Assembly (NCBI RefSeq): GCF_030463565.1
Contig: NC_134675.1
Coordinates: 14,219,862-14,283,861 of the forward strand
DNA length: 64,000 nucleotides
DNA from: Pelecanus crispus
Lineage: Eukaryota > Chordata > Aves > Pelecaniformes > Pelecanidae
Reading direction: 5' to 3'
The notes beneath the pieces were generated by a model, which made no database searches, had not been told where the DNA came from, and saw nothing but the letters and a program-made list of their open reading frames with translations. How positions within the stretch are numbered: position 1 is the stretch's first letter; every line of letters starts with the position of its first letter. The position numbers and the translations under genes are program-made. Positions 43,740 to 56,537 of the stretch are shown here, in pieces.

Positions 43740-46264
43740 AAGCATAACATTAGTATAATTTTATTCACATCTATTTGAAGTGCAAGGTCATTTCCGGAGT
43801 GGATACACATCACAATATCTGGGATTTCCTTGAGTCTCTGACACGTGCCCATCTCTGCATCACTGTCTTTACACCTTTCTGCCTGTCTGGTCGAGAGATA
43901 CCTTTGGTTCAGTACTAATCACCTTAGGGAAGTTTAAATATCCCTTATCACTGAACAGATCCCTCCCTATATTTCTTAGGCCAGTATATGATGATCGTGG
44001 CCAACTGACAAATCACAAAGCCATCACCTGGGCAAATTGATAAATACAAATAAACAGGGTTGCTGAGCCTTTCTTTCTAAAAGACTTAACCACCCTATGA
44101 CATGAGGGTCTCTGGACTGTGTTGGTAAGGGCAGCAATAAATATGTCATCAATAAATGGTTCTACTATTGCAATAGACTGCTCTTTTGGAAGCTTTCTTG
44201 TAAATAAATATAATTTCCATCTTGTGAAATTTAAATAACTTCCATTTTTTGACTGGAAACTAGGAATATTAATCTGACACATTTAATTACATAGGGAGCA
44301 AGTTTTAGTGGTGGCTGGTATCTTTGGTGATTTCTTAATCTTTCTGACCTTGTAGGACTGATATGGCATGAAAACAAGTGTTTCAAAATGGAAATGCCAA
44401 TCCATTTATATAGAAGAACACCTGGTTTTATCCAATTCATTGTTACCATTCCAGCTGACCAGCTTTCCCCTATTAAGTATTTCCCCTATTTAAATATTTC
44501 AATAACAATATGTTAAACAAATATGCAGCAGAAACATTTCTCCTTTCTCCAAGGAAATGCAGTTTGAGATATGCAGCTAAGCTTTCACTGAACCCTCAAA
44601 TTGTAAGATTTTGTTTTCCGGACAATTAGGCTGCTAAGGAATATTCTTTAAATGTGTGAAATGGACATTTTATGCAAGCTTTGACCTGATTTTTGTCATT
44701 GGTTTTAGTAACTTCAGATATTTAATCACAAACTATAATTGACTGTCAGTTCTCCTTGACTTTTCTCTGTAGTTTGAAGTAATTTCACAGCTGATATAAG
44801 AACCTGGGCATTAGGACGCTAACTTACTATAGAACGTAGGCCTTGTTCCTCATTGAAGTCTAAATTAAAAAAAAAATTAAGTGTTTCTTCATTAAGTCCT
44901 TATTGCAGCCCCCATTAAATACAATGAAAGATCCCACTGATTCCAATGAAAGCTGAATTGAACCTTAATAGATCTTCCAGCACTATGGAAGCTGGCAGCG
45001 AAGGAGCGAGACCTATATATCTGAACTGATACATGTTCCATTTTTTTCCTCTGTCACTGGAAATAGCTACTTTAAATTGAATCTTACCTGACTATGCCTA
45101 GACTTAACAGTCCCTTGATGTGCTGTAATCTTCTTTTTTCTCATCAGTAAACATTAGTTATGATGATATTGATGTTTTCTTTCTTAATAGGTTTGAATGC
45201 TACATAATACATAATAATTTGGGGTTGGGGTGGGTTTTTTTTTTTTGTCTTGCTTGCTTACTTGTTTGTTTTTTTCTTTACACTTGCCTGCAGATTCTGT
45301 CAAATGGATTTTTTTTCCCCATTAAGAAATTATTGAACTTCAGTTACTCTATAGGATCCTATCCAGAAACTGTTACTCATATGAATAGTTGTTGCTCAAG
45401 TTGCCTTATACAAATTAAATGAGATTACTCACGGGAGTGGAGATTGCTTATCTAAATAATGGCTACTGACAAACATCACTTTTCTACAAAATAGTATAAA
45501 CTTTTTTACAGCTCTAACACTGATGAAATAAGATGGGTGAACATATCAGCATCATGTCTGATTCTGGACAAGTTTTGTATCTGTATTTGGTTAAGTACAC
45601 TTTACAGAGTGGTAGATCATCAGACTTTGATACAGTACAAAGTCAAAGAGGTATGTTGTAGGTTCACTGTAAAAGAGCAGTGGATTCAGTACCTCCATAC
45701 ATCATGTAGATGAACTTAACTGATTCCTAGATATTCCCATGAGTCACTACTTTATTACTCTTCAGTAAATTGTATTTGTGATAGAGGAGGAATTTACTTA
45801 AATCAAGTCTCCTGTGAAAGTCAAATGAAAACCTTGTACTTACTGTGACCAATAAAAGCTGAATAGAGATTTGAAAGGCAAAGTACAGTGTGAAAAGGTT
45901 TATTGCTGGCAATATAAATGCTCACTGGAAACAGTATGACTACTGTAGGTAACTGCTTTACTCAATTTGAATGTTATAAACTCTGTTGATATTAATGTGC
46001 TTAAAATGTTTAAATAAACTTGGTGCCCAGTTCTTAAATTTTTTACTTAAACAAGTATTCCCATTAGATATGATTTCCCTTGATTTACAACTTTTAAATT
46101 CAATTAGATTCAACAGAGCTATTTCTGATTTACAGTTTTGTAAATGAGATGACACTTGATCCCATTGGGACTGAGCAAATGTTTTCAAGCTTCAGGACAG
46201 GTACCATGGTTATTAAATACTTCATGATCAAGATTTAAAGGGAAATGAACATGAACTTCCTTTG
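43740..46264. other. Single-copy intron sequence
   Basis: 2.5 kb of AT-rich intron. T-runs near 45234-45247 and 45275. No exon, RNA gene or known repeat recognised. Confidence 0.6.
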
Positions 46265-46269
46265 CTGTG

Positions 46270-46837
46270 TGTTGTGGTTTAACTCCAGTAGGCATCTAAG
46301 CACCACACAGCAGCTCGCTCACACCCCCTCACACTTTTTAGTGAGAAAAATCGTGGGTTGAGATAAAGGCAGTTTAATAGGTAAAGCAAAAGCTGGGTGC
46401 GCAAGCAAAGCAAAATAAAGAATTCATTCCCTACTTCCCATCGGCAGGCAAATGTTTAGCCATTTCCAGGAAAGCAGGGCTTCATCACACACAACAGTTA
46501 CTTGGGAAAACAAGCAAATATCCCTCCCTTCCTCCTTCTTCCCCCCAGCTTTTATCATATGGTATGGAATATCCCTTTTGGTCATTTGGGGTCAGCTGTC
46601 CCAGCTGTGTCCCCTCCCAACTTCTTGTGCACCCCCAGCCTACTCGCTGGCAGGCTGGCAGGGCAGTGTGAGAAGCAGAAAAGGCCTTGACACCTGGAAG
46701 CTTTGTAAGCACTGTTCAGCAATAGCTAAAACATACCTGTATTATCAACACTGTTTTGGTTTACAAATCCAAAACATAGCCCCATACAAGCTACTGTGAA
46801 GAAATTTAACTCTATCCCAGCTAAAACCAGTACACTG
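46270..46837 (-). mobile_element. Solo LTR 'C4', A/C-related, perfect 5-bp duplication
   Basis: 568-bp LTR ending TGTTGTGG on the left and CCAGTACA on the right. Flanks are CTGTG at 46265-46269 and 46838-46842. The middle (AAGCAAAGCAAAATAAAG, CTACTTCCCATCGGCAGG) resembles LTR A, while the ends resemble LTR C, so it is an intermediate subfamily. Confidence 0.92.
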
Positions 46838-46842
46838 TGAAA

Positions 46843-49226
46843 CTTTTCTTGTTGTAGTTTATTAAAACAAAACCTATTTCTTAATTAACCTTTATACTGT
46901 TTGCATGTTTGAAATAACAGTTTCAGAACCTTGTCAAGCCACATTCTTCTGCCATCCTTTTTAGTAGGGCAGATTAAATTAATAATTCTTAATGTGATTA
47001 AACACATATTAGAATAAAGCTATTGATGCAGATGCAGTTCTAATTTATATCTTTTTAATATCTGAAATTATTTTATAAATTCATACTATTTCCCAAGACC
47101 TGTGACTTAATACTTTCCCATTCTTGCAAAGATAGTTCTTCTAAAACTTAGTTGTGCTAAGGCCTCTCTGTTAAGTGTCAATACATATATGTTGTTTTTT
47201 AGCTTTTTTCATGTAATTTCAGGTGTTGAATGAGGTCGCAAAGAGAGCATTAAAGTACTGGAATCCCAAAAAGCAGAATTTAATTTGACAATATGTTTCA
47301 AAATGCAACTGCATACAATACATGTATGCAGAAGATATGATCTAGGAAGTTTTGTTGAATGCATCCTGAGCTTTGTAAAATTAATTAATCAATTATTAGT
47401 TCACCTTATTGTCTGGAGGCAAATTATTTTGGTTTATATTGCTAAGTATATTTTATAATATATTTAGAATAGAATATTTCTCTATTTAGAGGAGTAGAAT
47501 ATTGGAACTGTAAAAATATTTTAGACTGTTTCTAACTAGGAATTTAGAATTCTACATTTAATTTTAGATTCTAATTTGAATTGAATTTTAATTGTAGTTT
47601 AGAATTGAAGCTCTAAATATATTTAGATTGTATTCTGGAACAGAATAGAAACCCTTGAAAAGAAAAGCTACTAGAAAAAGGGATTGTTATAGAGGTAATC
47701 CAAAATGGAATATACAAACTCATATAAAGAATTTCTACTGCAAATTAAAATGTTCTTTTTATGGTCTTTTTAACCTGCATGGTCACTTAATTTAGCTACA
47801 GTCAATGTAAATTCTCATTAAAATTTACAAAATTACTTTGAAAAAATCTCAGCCTTGATAGTGAATTAGAATGATATCAAGACTTAAAATTGACCTTAGA
47901 GTATTGTTACTTTTTTATCCTACTAACAAAGGCACATGAAAAGTTAAAAGACTAAAGAGTTTATTTTCAGTTTTCCACTGAAAAACTTAATGTGCTACTT
48001 TATTTTTTTTGAAGTAAAATGCACCAGGAGGTAAGCAACAGTAATAACATTCTTATCTGAAAGAACACAATTCAGAGCTACATTATTTTAATGGCTTTGT
48101 TATTCATTTTAGACATCAACTAATTTGATGTCAAGGTAAGTCCACAGGGAGAATTTCTCCATGTAAATAGCTGAAACACAGAGAAAAATTGCCAAAAAAC
48201 ACAAAAGAAGTCAGGAGTGCGTAATACTAATTCAGTAAGGTGACATTTTTTTCCCCCATTTAAACAGAAGGAGAGGGAATTTCAAAGGTAAAGTATCAGC
48301 ATATTTGTACCTAGAATGTGAAGAGATACAACCTGATTTATTTATATGGAAATTGTGATGTTTCTGTTGTAATAGCTAGGTGGTTTAATTTATCTGCCTA
48401 GATTGGATTTTTCCTTGTGTTTCATGCGCAGGTGATTCAGAAGGGTATCTTGTTTTCCTGGCTGAACTCTTTTGTCTTCCATACCAAGGATTTAAGGAAC
48501 TGAGCAAGAACTCTTGAGTACAGTATAGCTTTTTTTACTGAGTTGATGGTAATTAGCATCTCATTTTATCTGGAATCTCTATCTATGAGACTCAGAAAAA
48601 ATGTTTCAAGAAAGTGTAAGGATTGGTACAAGAGGGGTACATTTGAGGTCAAGTCCAACTTGTTCAAGAGTGTTACTATTCAGAAATGGCAACTCTGGCA
48701 ATACTTGTGGACATATCTGTTTGCTATGAAACAAACCTGAAAAGAAGGGAATGTGAGAGGAGGACAGATATGAATTGGCAATTTTGGTTATGCCTACCTC
48801 AAGCACACACAGAGATGTTTGTACAACTTGGGCCATCTAATTTATGTTAGCTAACTGGGCATCAAATGGAATTGAAAACTGGGTTACTTGGACATTCGAA
48901 CATAATTTGAATTCAGACTTTCAGAATAGACTTGGCTGAGTCTGAGGTGATAATCCATATTCATACCCACATTGCCTTGGTTCTGCTGCTGTTTCAGATT
49001 CTTTTATTGAACTAAGTTTGAGCACATCAAAAGTGCACTTTTCCCCTACCCAACAGATATTCCTTAATGTACTGATTTAGAACCTCTGTAATACAGAAAC
49101 TGAATATCATCATTTCTCTCCTTTAGACTAGGCAGACTGATATTATCTTGCTGCTGCAGATCAAGACAAGACCACAGTGTTCATCAGTTCTGGTAGTTCC
49201 TGTGGTTTTTTTTAATGCCATCTGCC
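46843..49226. other. AT-rich intron sequence with a cryptic TTAGAAT-type repeat
   Basis: No gene. Between about 47450 and 47650 words such as TTTAGAAT, AATTTTAG and TCTAAATAT recur without a fixed period, forming cryptic simple sequence. Confidence 0.55.
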
Positions 49227-49231
49227 TGTAG

Positions 49232-50864
49232 TGTTGTGGTTAGGCACAGCCAGCAACTAAGCAATATGCAGCTGCTCGCTCACTCCCCCAACCCCGATGG
49301 GATGGGGGAGAAAATCGGAAGAGTAAGAATGACCACTTCCGAAGCAGCTTGAACCCCTTCATATGCTGCCAATATCTCTTTCTCAGTTGGAGTATAGTGG
49401 GCTTCGGATCCTCTGTATCCCCGACTCCAAAACCCTAGGGGTCGACCTCGAGTCTCCCCTGGTGCTTTCTGCCAGAGGCTCCAGGTAGGGCCATTCTCCC
49501 CGGCTGCAGTGTAGAGCACATTTTTAATATCCTGCCCTGCCCGGACTGGCCCAAGGGCTACTGCATGAACTATCTCCTATTTAATTTGTTCAAAGGCTTG
49601 TTGTTGCTCAGGGCCCCATTTGAAATCGTTCTTCTTCCAGGTCACTTGATAGAAAGGGCTTACGATCTGGCTGTAATTTGGAATATGCATTCTCCAAAAC
49701 CCCACAACGCCTAAGAAAGCTTGTGTTTCCTTTTTGCTAGTTGGTGGGGACATAGCTGTTATTTTGTGGATCACATCCATTGGGATCTGACGACGTCCAT
49801 CTTGCCATTTTATTCCTAAGAATTGGCTCTCCTGTGCAGGTCCCTTGACCTTACTTTGTTTTATGGCAAAACCAGCCTTCAGAAGGATTTGGACTATTTT
49901 CTTTCCCTTCTCAAAAACTTCTTCTGCTGTACTGCCCCACACAATGATGTCATCAATATACTGCAGGTGTTCTGGAGCTTCACCCTGTTCCAGTGCCGTA
50001 TGAAGCAGTCCATGGCAAATGGTGGGGCTGTGCTTCCACCCCTGGGGCAGTCGGTTCCAGGTGTACTGAACATCCCTCCAGGTAAAAGCAAACTGTGGCC
50101 TGCACTCTGCTGCCAAAGGGATGGAGAAAAATGCATTAGCAATGTCAATTGTGGCATACCACTTGGCTGCCTTTGACTCCAGTTCGCATTGAAGTTCTAG
50201 CATGTCTGGCACGGCAGCCCTCAGTGGCGGTGTAACTTCATTCAGGCCACAATAGTCCACTGTTGGTCTCCAGTCCCCACTAGACTTTTGCACTGGCCAT
50301 ACGGGACTGTTAAAGGGTGAGCGAGTCTTGCTGATCACTCCCTGGCTCTCCAGTCGACGAATCAGGTTATGGATGGGAATCAGGGAGTCTCGGTTGGTGC
50401 GATATTGCCGTCGATGCACTGTTGTGAATAGTTTAATAACTGAAATAAAGTAAAATAGTAGCGATAATAATAACAATATAAGAATGATGATAATAATATA
50501 CAAAGCAAGTGATGCACAATGCAATTGCTCACCACCCGCCGACCGATACCCAGACAGTTCCCGAGCAGCAATCGCTGCTCCCCGGCCAACCCCCCACAGT
50601 TCATATACTGAGCATGACGTCATACGGTATGGAATAGCCCTTTGGTCAGTTTGGATCAACTATTCTGGCTGTGCCCCCTCCCAGTTTCTTGTGCACCTGG
50701 CAGAGCATGGGAAGCTGAAAAGTCCTTGACTAGCATAAGCAGTACTCAGCAACAACTAAAAACATCAGTGTGTTATCAGCATTATTCTCATCCTAAATCC
50801 AAAACACAGCACTATGCCAGCTACTGGGAAGAAAATTAACTCTATCCCAGCCGAAACCAGGACA
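49232..50864 (-). mobile_element. Chimeric LTR-pol-LTR element with perfect 5-bp duplication
   Basis: On the minus strand: U3 and part of R of an LTR C (50864-50427), an ERVL pol segment (50426-49332), then the rest of R/U5 (49331-49232). About 27 bp of normal LTR are replaced by 1.1 kb of pol. The ends are TG...CA, and the flanks TGTAG (49227-49231 and 50865-50869) match exactly, so the unit behaves as one insertion. It is either an aberrant cDNA that integrated whole or a provirus with two large internal deletions. Confidence 0.88.
49332..50426 (-). pseudogene. pol: ERVL reverse transcriptase/RNase H segment inside the chimera
   Basis: An ERVL RT with a long open stretch. It has VISKTRSPFNSPVWPV, a VDYCGLN block, IDIANAFFSI, LPQGWKHSP, the catalytic YIDDI and the thumb (LGVVGFWR). 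It then shifts frame into RNase H-like sequence (GENGPTWSLW, TPTEKEILAAYEG). It lacks the RT N-terminus, the C-terminal part of RNase H and integrase. The frame is open continuously into the adjoining LTR, but the ATG of that fused frame lies upstream of the LTR TATA position, so it is not a normal mRNA start. Same family as 1-590, and better preserved. Confidence 0.87.
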
Positions 50865-50869
50865 TGTAG

Positions 50870-52036
50870 TAATCCAAGAACCTGTTTTAACTCATGCAGG
50901 GTAGTGTAGGATATCAGCCCCCCCCAAAAAAAGGTGATTTAGTTTATTGATTAGGTTAGAAACTGTTGGGAAGGCATATCTCAAGCTGCTTCCATTAGTG
51001 TTAACAACTTCCCTGCTAATGTTTTGTTACATGAACATATCAGTTGTTGTGTCAGAGTCTAGTCATGTAGGTCAGTTTGGTTATCATATATGGATATTTA
51101 AGGTGTATTTCATTGGCAACTTTGGCATTTATTGCCTTACAGAATTTATGAAGACACTCACATGTCAAGGTAGATGAATTCTTTCAGTCATTATATCCTA
51201 AATTATCTTAATACTGTTATAGAATATAAAACTGCATATTGAAGACTAAACCTAAAAAGTTTGGCTCTTGTTTCATTGTTAATATCTTTTAAATTCATTG
51301 ATTTTCTCAACTTTAAAAAGAAAATAAGACCTACTAAATATAAAATTAATGTATACATATGGATATTTGTGTTTTTGTGGGATTCTACTGCAGTGTTGTA
51401 GGATTTTTGTTTCCAGGAGTTATTTTTATCCTTGAATAAGCATAATATGGTACTATTTAAATGTATGTTTGTATCTATTTAAAATTTTCAGTGATGAAGA
51501 TTACCTCTGAAGAGTAATCCACCCCCCTTCTACTCATTCTCCTTGCTTTTGCCCAGGCAATTCCTCAGGAATGTTTCTCAATCTCTTTTTAAAGAAATCA
51601 GGCCTTCCAGGTCAAAAAGAAGATTACAACGATTTCCTAAGGATAAAACAGCTAAATTGTCATCAGTCTCGAAGGTGGTTAGATCTACAGTTTGGTGTTT
51701 CTGTCTTTGTATTCCTTTCCCTCTGATAGTGCCTCTAAACTTGGTAGTTAAAAGTATAAAAAACAATTTAACAAGAACATCCATAATAATAAGTTTTATT
51801 GTGCTATATTTCCATGGTTTAACTATTTGCCAAGTGGTCCAAAGATTTGGAAGGTCTAAATAAATTCCCATTAAGGGAAAAAAGGGCAATATAATTTTTA
51901 ATAATACTGGTGTTACCTTACTGCAAGAGGCACTGACAGTTAGAAAATATGAATTAAATTCCATTTAAAAGATTTAGGATCCTTTTATTTCCCTGAGAAT
52001 TATGAACTAAGGCAGGAGATGTCAGCATTTTTAAAA

Positions 52037-52089
<53 letters not shown>

Positions 52090-54905
52090 AGTGACGGTGC
52101 CTGGAAGACATGGCATTACAGTTACCACACTTAATTCTGTCTCCTGAGGACAAGGTCTCAGAGGGAGTACAGCCATCAAGCATTACAAAGCCTCAGGCTT
52201 TTCTCCTTTGATTGGAAAGTAGAACATGCACATCCCTGCATGTGTGCACAAGTCTAGTCAGTAAAATAAACATGGGACTGTCTTCTATCCCCTCCAGTGT
52301 CTTTTGTGGGTGGCCAGTGGTGCTAAACTGTAGGACCTCCAGGAGTGCAATTAGGCCACCCTCTAACTCTGCCATTTTGGATGCTCTTAAAGAGGTAAGC
52401 TACAGTTTATCCTTAGAAAAAAAGGCCCCAAACTAGTGCAAGACAAAACAGAGAACTGGACGATATTGAGATCTATGCAGCACAAAACAGGACAGTTTTG
52501 TTTATTTTCCCTGAAATACAACATGTTTCTATCTATGCAGTTCTGTGCAGTGGTAAAATGCAATTACCTGCTTGAGCTCTGACTTTTAAATAATGTATGT
52601 GTTTGTGTATACACACACGTACACACACAGTAGTATGTCTCCAATTCACACTAAAGATAGCAAGGTTCATAAAAGCCTAACCTCTTTACAGTATTGTGGT
52701 ATGGTTAATATGCATATTACTAGTTTCTGAGGATTTAAGAAGCAAGAGTAGCATCATTCGACAGTGGTTAGCACTTCAGCACTGTTTTAGGCTACTCGTG
52801 TGTTAAGGACACATCTAGGAAGTGACTGATGTCCCTTTGTCTTGAGGCAGCATGCTGTCACCTGTACTGGTGCTAACCCTGGAGCCAAATTTCAGTGGTT
52901 GATATAAATAATAATAATTCAAAAACCATGAAACATTGGCCTGATATTTAGGGACATTCGTTGTGCTGCAGGTTGTTCAACTATCAGAATAAACAAATTA
53001 ATACAGTCACAAGTGATATAACAACACAACTGTGTACAATAATGTCCTTAATTACCTTTTGGACTGGCTAAAATCATCATGGAAACTGCATGTTATTCTG
53101 ACTCACACTACGTCACCAATAGAGTATGCTCATCCATGGACAAAGAAACAGTGTTTGCTTTGGTACCTGCTGTGGTGATAGATTTTGGCCCACAAAGAAC
53201 TGCATGTGAATGATCTCAGGATGCCCAGGGTCCTGCAGCTCTGAGATGTCTGTGAGAAGACTTTCCCCTGGAGATTTAAGGAGGGTTTATTCACAGATAT
53301 GCACATGGAGACTGAGACCAGGCTCCTCCATGGGACAGAAATGCACCATTTCAGCTTGAATCTCCTCTGAAACAGAAGGCATCATGGGAATTGCTATTGT
53401 AGTATTAATATGCTTTATTTAGGCTTAGTCAAACCAATTCCTATTTAATTTATGATAAACTGACTTGGTTTAACTGAATGCTTCCATATTTGACTTAAAG
53501 TAAACATAAATCATTCTTTCTGAAAATTAAATGTTGATGGACCCATTTAACTGTACAGACTGAGAATAATATCGTAAACCCTGGTGCAGTTTCCCCTTTA
53601 GAAATATTCATTTAAATTGTGGACTTTTTTTTCCAAAAGTTCTCCCTCATTCCCCAGTGCTGTTTGCATTTTAAACTTTAAGATAAAATATTCAAGTGCT
53701 CCTTGGGAACAATAATTTTCTATCAATATTTGTTCTCAGTCTACTCTGATATTTTGTCAAGATTTTTGTGTTCTAATATTTTAAAAGCAGATTTTTGGAG
53801 TTCCTCAGTGGCTTATTTCCAATTCTCTTTGAACCTTTAATGTTGAACACTCTAGTTTCCTACATGCATATTCTTATAGATATAAATTCAGAATATAGGA
53901 TCTTTAACATTAGAGCTTTTCAGTGTTGCTCCATCCTATTTGGTGATTTCATTCAGATTTATTTTTAAAAACCAAACCTGTTTTCTGAGGCCAATTTGAT
54001 TTTCAACTTGAAATAACAGTAAGCTCCATTGTGTCTTTTTTACTCATCATTAAGAAACCTTTAACTAAATTATTAAGTGTCTTACAAGATTTACAGTGTG
54101 ATAGAAGGACAAATTCCAAATCTCTTGGGGAGACATTGCTCTAAAGACAAGGAAGCTGAATGTTTGCTTGTAGGTATGTGAAAGTAAATTTTCAAGTTAT
54201 GAATATTTAGATATTAATGACTCTGGAAGTGGAAATTTCTTAAAATTGTGAAGGCTGTTTTAGTTTAATATTTACATTGCTACTGTGTACTGATGGAATG
54301 AATAAGTATTTTTATTGTACTGTTTTGTATTTGCAATTTTGCATGAATTGATTTTGTACTTCTAGTTATCTTATGAAGTTACCATTTCCATCTTTCTTTC
54401 TTCTACTTCTTTCTTGCCCACCTTCTGCAGAAAGAGAAGCCTATTCCTGGTGCATAGTCTGATGCTGTGGATGTCTTTTTAATAATTTTTTTATAAATAA
54501 CAATCTAGTGCATTTTACGGTATATTTCCTTATGCAAACTAGATGGAATGCTTTTTAATAACCATATACCCATTTGGTGATTATTATATGTTCCATTTGA
54601 AGACAGCTTGGATATAGATTAATATAGAATTGCTTAAAATACTGGATAAAATTTAAACATTAAAAAGGTAGATACGGACAGACTAAGCAGCTCAATTATA
54701 AACTATGGTTATGCAGTTACTGTCTCAAGGACACTCCATCCATTTCATATCATATGTCCTTCTTTTGAAAAATGATCACTTGGTTCAAGTAACATTTCAG
54801 CACAGTAGGAAACTGCATAATTTACAGACCTTCAAAAATGAAAACGATAAAACTACTTTCCATTAATTATATCTCCCCCTCTGTTTTTCTTTTCTCCCCT
54901 TACAG
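50870..54905. other. Single-copy end of intron 1
   Basis: 4 kb without a recognised repeat except the (TTA)n run listed separately and short CA/TG runs near 52603-52630. The final bases, pyrimidine-rich then ACAG, form the splice acceptor of exon 2. Confidence 0.65.
52036..52088. repeat. (TTA)n microsatellite
   Basis: About 16 trinucleotide units, preceded by a T-rich stretch. Confidence 0.95.
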
Positions 54906-55010
54906 ATTGGAACACTGAAGGATTACTACCACTTCTACCATAGTAAAACAATTAAAAGGTCAGTTCTCTCAAGTAGAGGTACCCACAGCTTCATTTCAAT
55001 GGAACCCAAG
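54906..55010 (+). CDS. PCSK5: PCSK5, second coding exon (prodomain)
   Basis: Encodes 35 residues in frame with exon 1: IGTLKDYYHFYHSK then TIKRSVLSSRGTHSF and ISMEPK. The YYHFYH and SSRG blocks are hallmarks of the convertase prodomain, which folds the catalytic domain and inhibits it until autocleavage. The ISMEPK ending and IKRS fit PCSK5 rather than PCSK6. Borders are canonical: TTACAG before 54906 and AAG|GTAAGA after 55010, both in phase 0. The dibasic autoprocessing site and the subtilisin catalytic domain would be encoded by later exons beyond this window. No stop, frameshift or unusual residue is seen. Confidence 0.95.
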
Positions 55011-55995
55011 GTAAGAAAATCCACCTACGTGTCTGAGGCAAAAGCCTTTACATTTTTTATATGAAATATTATACCAGGAGACATTCACCTGAATGGGATA
55101 TAGCATTACAAGAATTGACCCTTTTTTACCAAGGTTCTGCTTCCCATTAAAATTAAGACAATACCATGCTATTAATTATGTGCTGTTGTTGGAACATAAG
55201 GTCTGACATTATTGGAGGAGCTGTAGTATAGGAATTTTGTACTAATCACTACCCTATATTCCCCTACAAAATCACCTATGTAACATTAATGGCTGTTATC
55301 TTCTGTAAATCAACAAGCTTTGGGAACGAAAATCAGTAATATAGGATGATATCAATGTTCAGATGAAGGTTTCTTTTTTTTTTTTTCTGGTCTTTTTTCT
55401 GGACTTAGAATGTGTGAGGGATTAAAATAAGAATATTCTTTTCTGTGGTCTTTCTGGCAGTTTCTACTGACCTTAATTTTAAGAGACTTCCCTCTGTATG
55501 AAAAATGGTATCAGACCTTCAGAGTATATATTATGTAATAGGCAACTGGCAGCATAATTTAAGTACTGATGTACAGTTGGGTATAATATTGTCATGTAGC
55601 TGTATCCACTTTTGTTTTAAACCTTTAACTTATGTGGTTAGTAGCTTCATCCCTAACTGCAAAATCGTATTTCTTGTGGTTGTCTTTTAGAAAGGAAGTT
55701 TAAAGCATATCTTCTTTAGCATTTTTATGCTGTTCAAGCAACCCACTCCCCCACAACAAAACCCTCAAAACCCTAGTGGTTTCCACTGGTTAAAATAGTC
55801 ATTCTTTTTTTAGACCTTGGATTAGAATTGTGGTCTGTGAAGGATTTGTGCTATCTTAAAACTTGGCAAGAATTTAAAAGAAGTCTAAGTTATCAACAAA
55901 AGACAGTTTGAATGCTCCACATTTACCATTTCCTACAAGTTAGGCATCATAGAGGAATGCTAAAGGATACACGAATACTTCTGCAGTCTGGAAAG
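55011..55995. other. PCSK5: Start of PCSK5 intron 2
   Basis: Begins GTAAGA. Single-copy sequence with poly-T near 55373-55387; no other feature seen. Intron 2 continues to the window end at least. Confidence 0.7.
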
Positions 55996-56000
55996 CCATA

Positions 56001-56532
56001 TGTTGTGGTTTAACCCAGCAGGCAGCTAAACACCACATGGCTGTTTGCTCCCTTTCCCCCTCCCCAGCAGGATGGGGGAGAGAATCAGAAAAAAAAAGTA
56101 AAATTCGTGGGTTGAGATAATGACAGTTCAATAGGACAGAAAAGGAAGGGAAAATAATAGTAATAATAATAATATGCAAAATAAGTGATGCAGAACGCAA
56201 TTGCTCACCACCCAATGACCAATACCCAGCCAGTTCCCGAGCAGTGATCGCAGCCTCCCGGCCAACCCCCCCCAGTTTATATACGGAGCATGATGTCGTA
56301 TGGTATGGAATAGCCCTTTGGTCAGTTTGGATCAACTATTCTGGCTGTGCCCCCTCCCAGTTTCTTGTGCAGAGCATGGGAAGCTGAAAAGTCCTTGACT
56401 AGCATAAGCAGTACTTAGCAACAACTAAAACATCAGTGTGTTATCAACATTCTTCTCCTACTAAATCCAAAACACAGCACTATGCCAGCTACTAGGAAGA
56501 AAATTAACTCTATCCCAGCCGAAACCAGGACA
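56001..56532 (-). mobile_element. Solo LTR 'C5' in intron 2
   Basis: 532-bp LTR C with an AATAAT microsatellite near 56155-56175 and a TATA box near 56274. Flanks CCATA and CTGTA agree at only three of five positions, so the insertion is older or the duplication has mutated. Confidence 0.85.
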
Positions 56533-56537
56533 CTGTA

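Larger units (their letters stand above)
8004..54905 (+). other. PCSK5: PCSK5 intron 1 (46.9 kb)
   Basis: Bounded by GTAACC at 8004 and a pyrimidine-rich ...CCCCTTACAG ending at 54905, joining two phase-0 exons. It holds two related proviruses, several LTRs, many CR1 pieces and a SINE, listed separately. No other host exon was recognised inside it. Confidence 0.9.

Noticed and set aside
49577..50659. 360-codon frame as a single gene
   Set aside because: It is LTR sequence fused to ERVL RT by the chimeric junction. Its ATG lies upstream of the LTR TATA position, so no normal transcript would start there.
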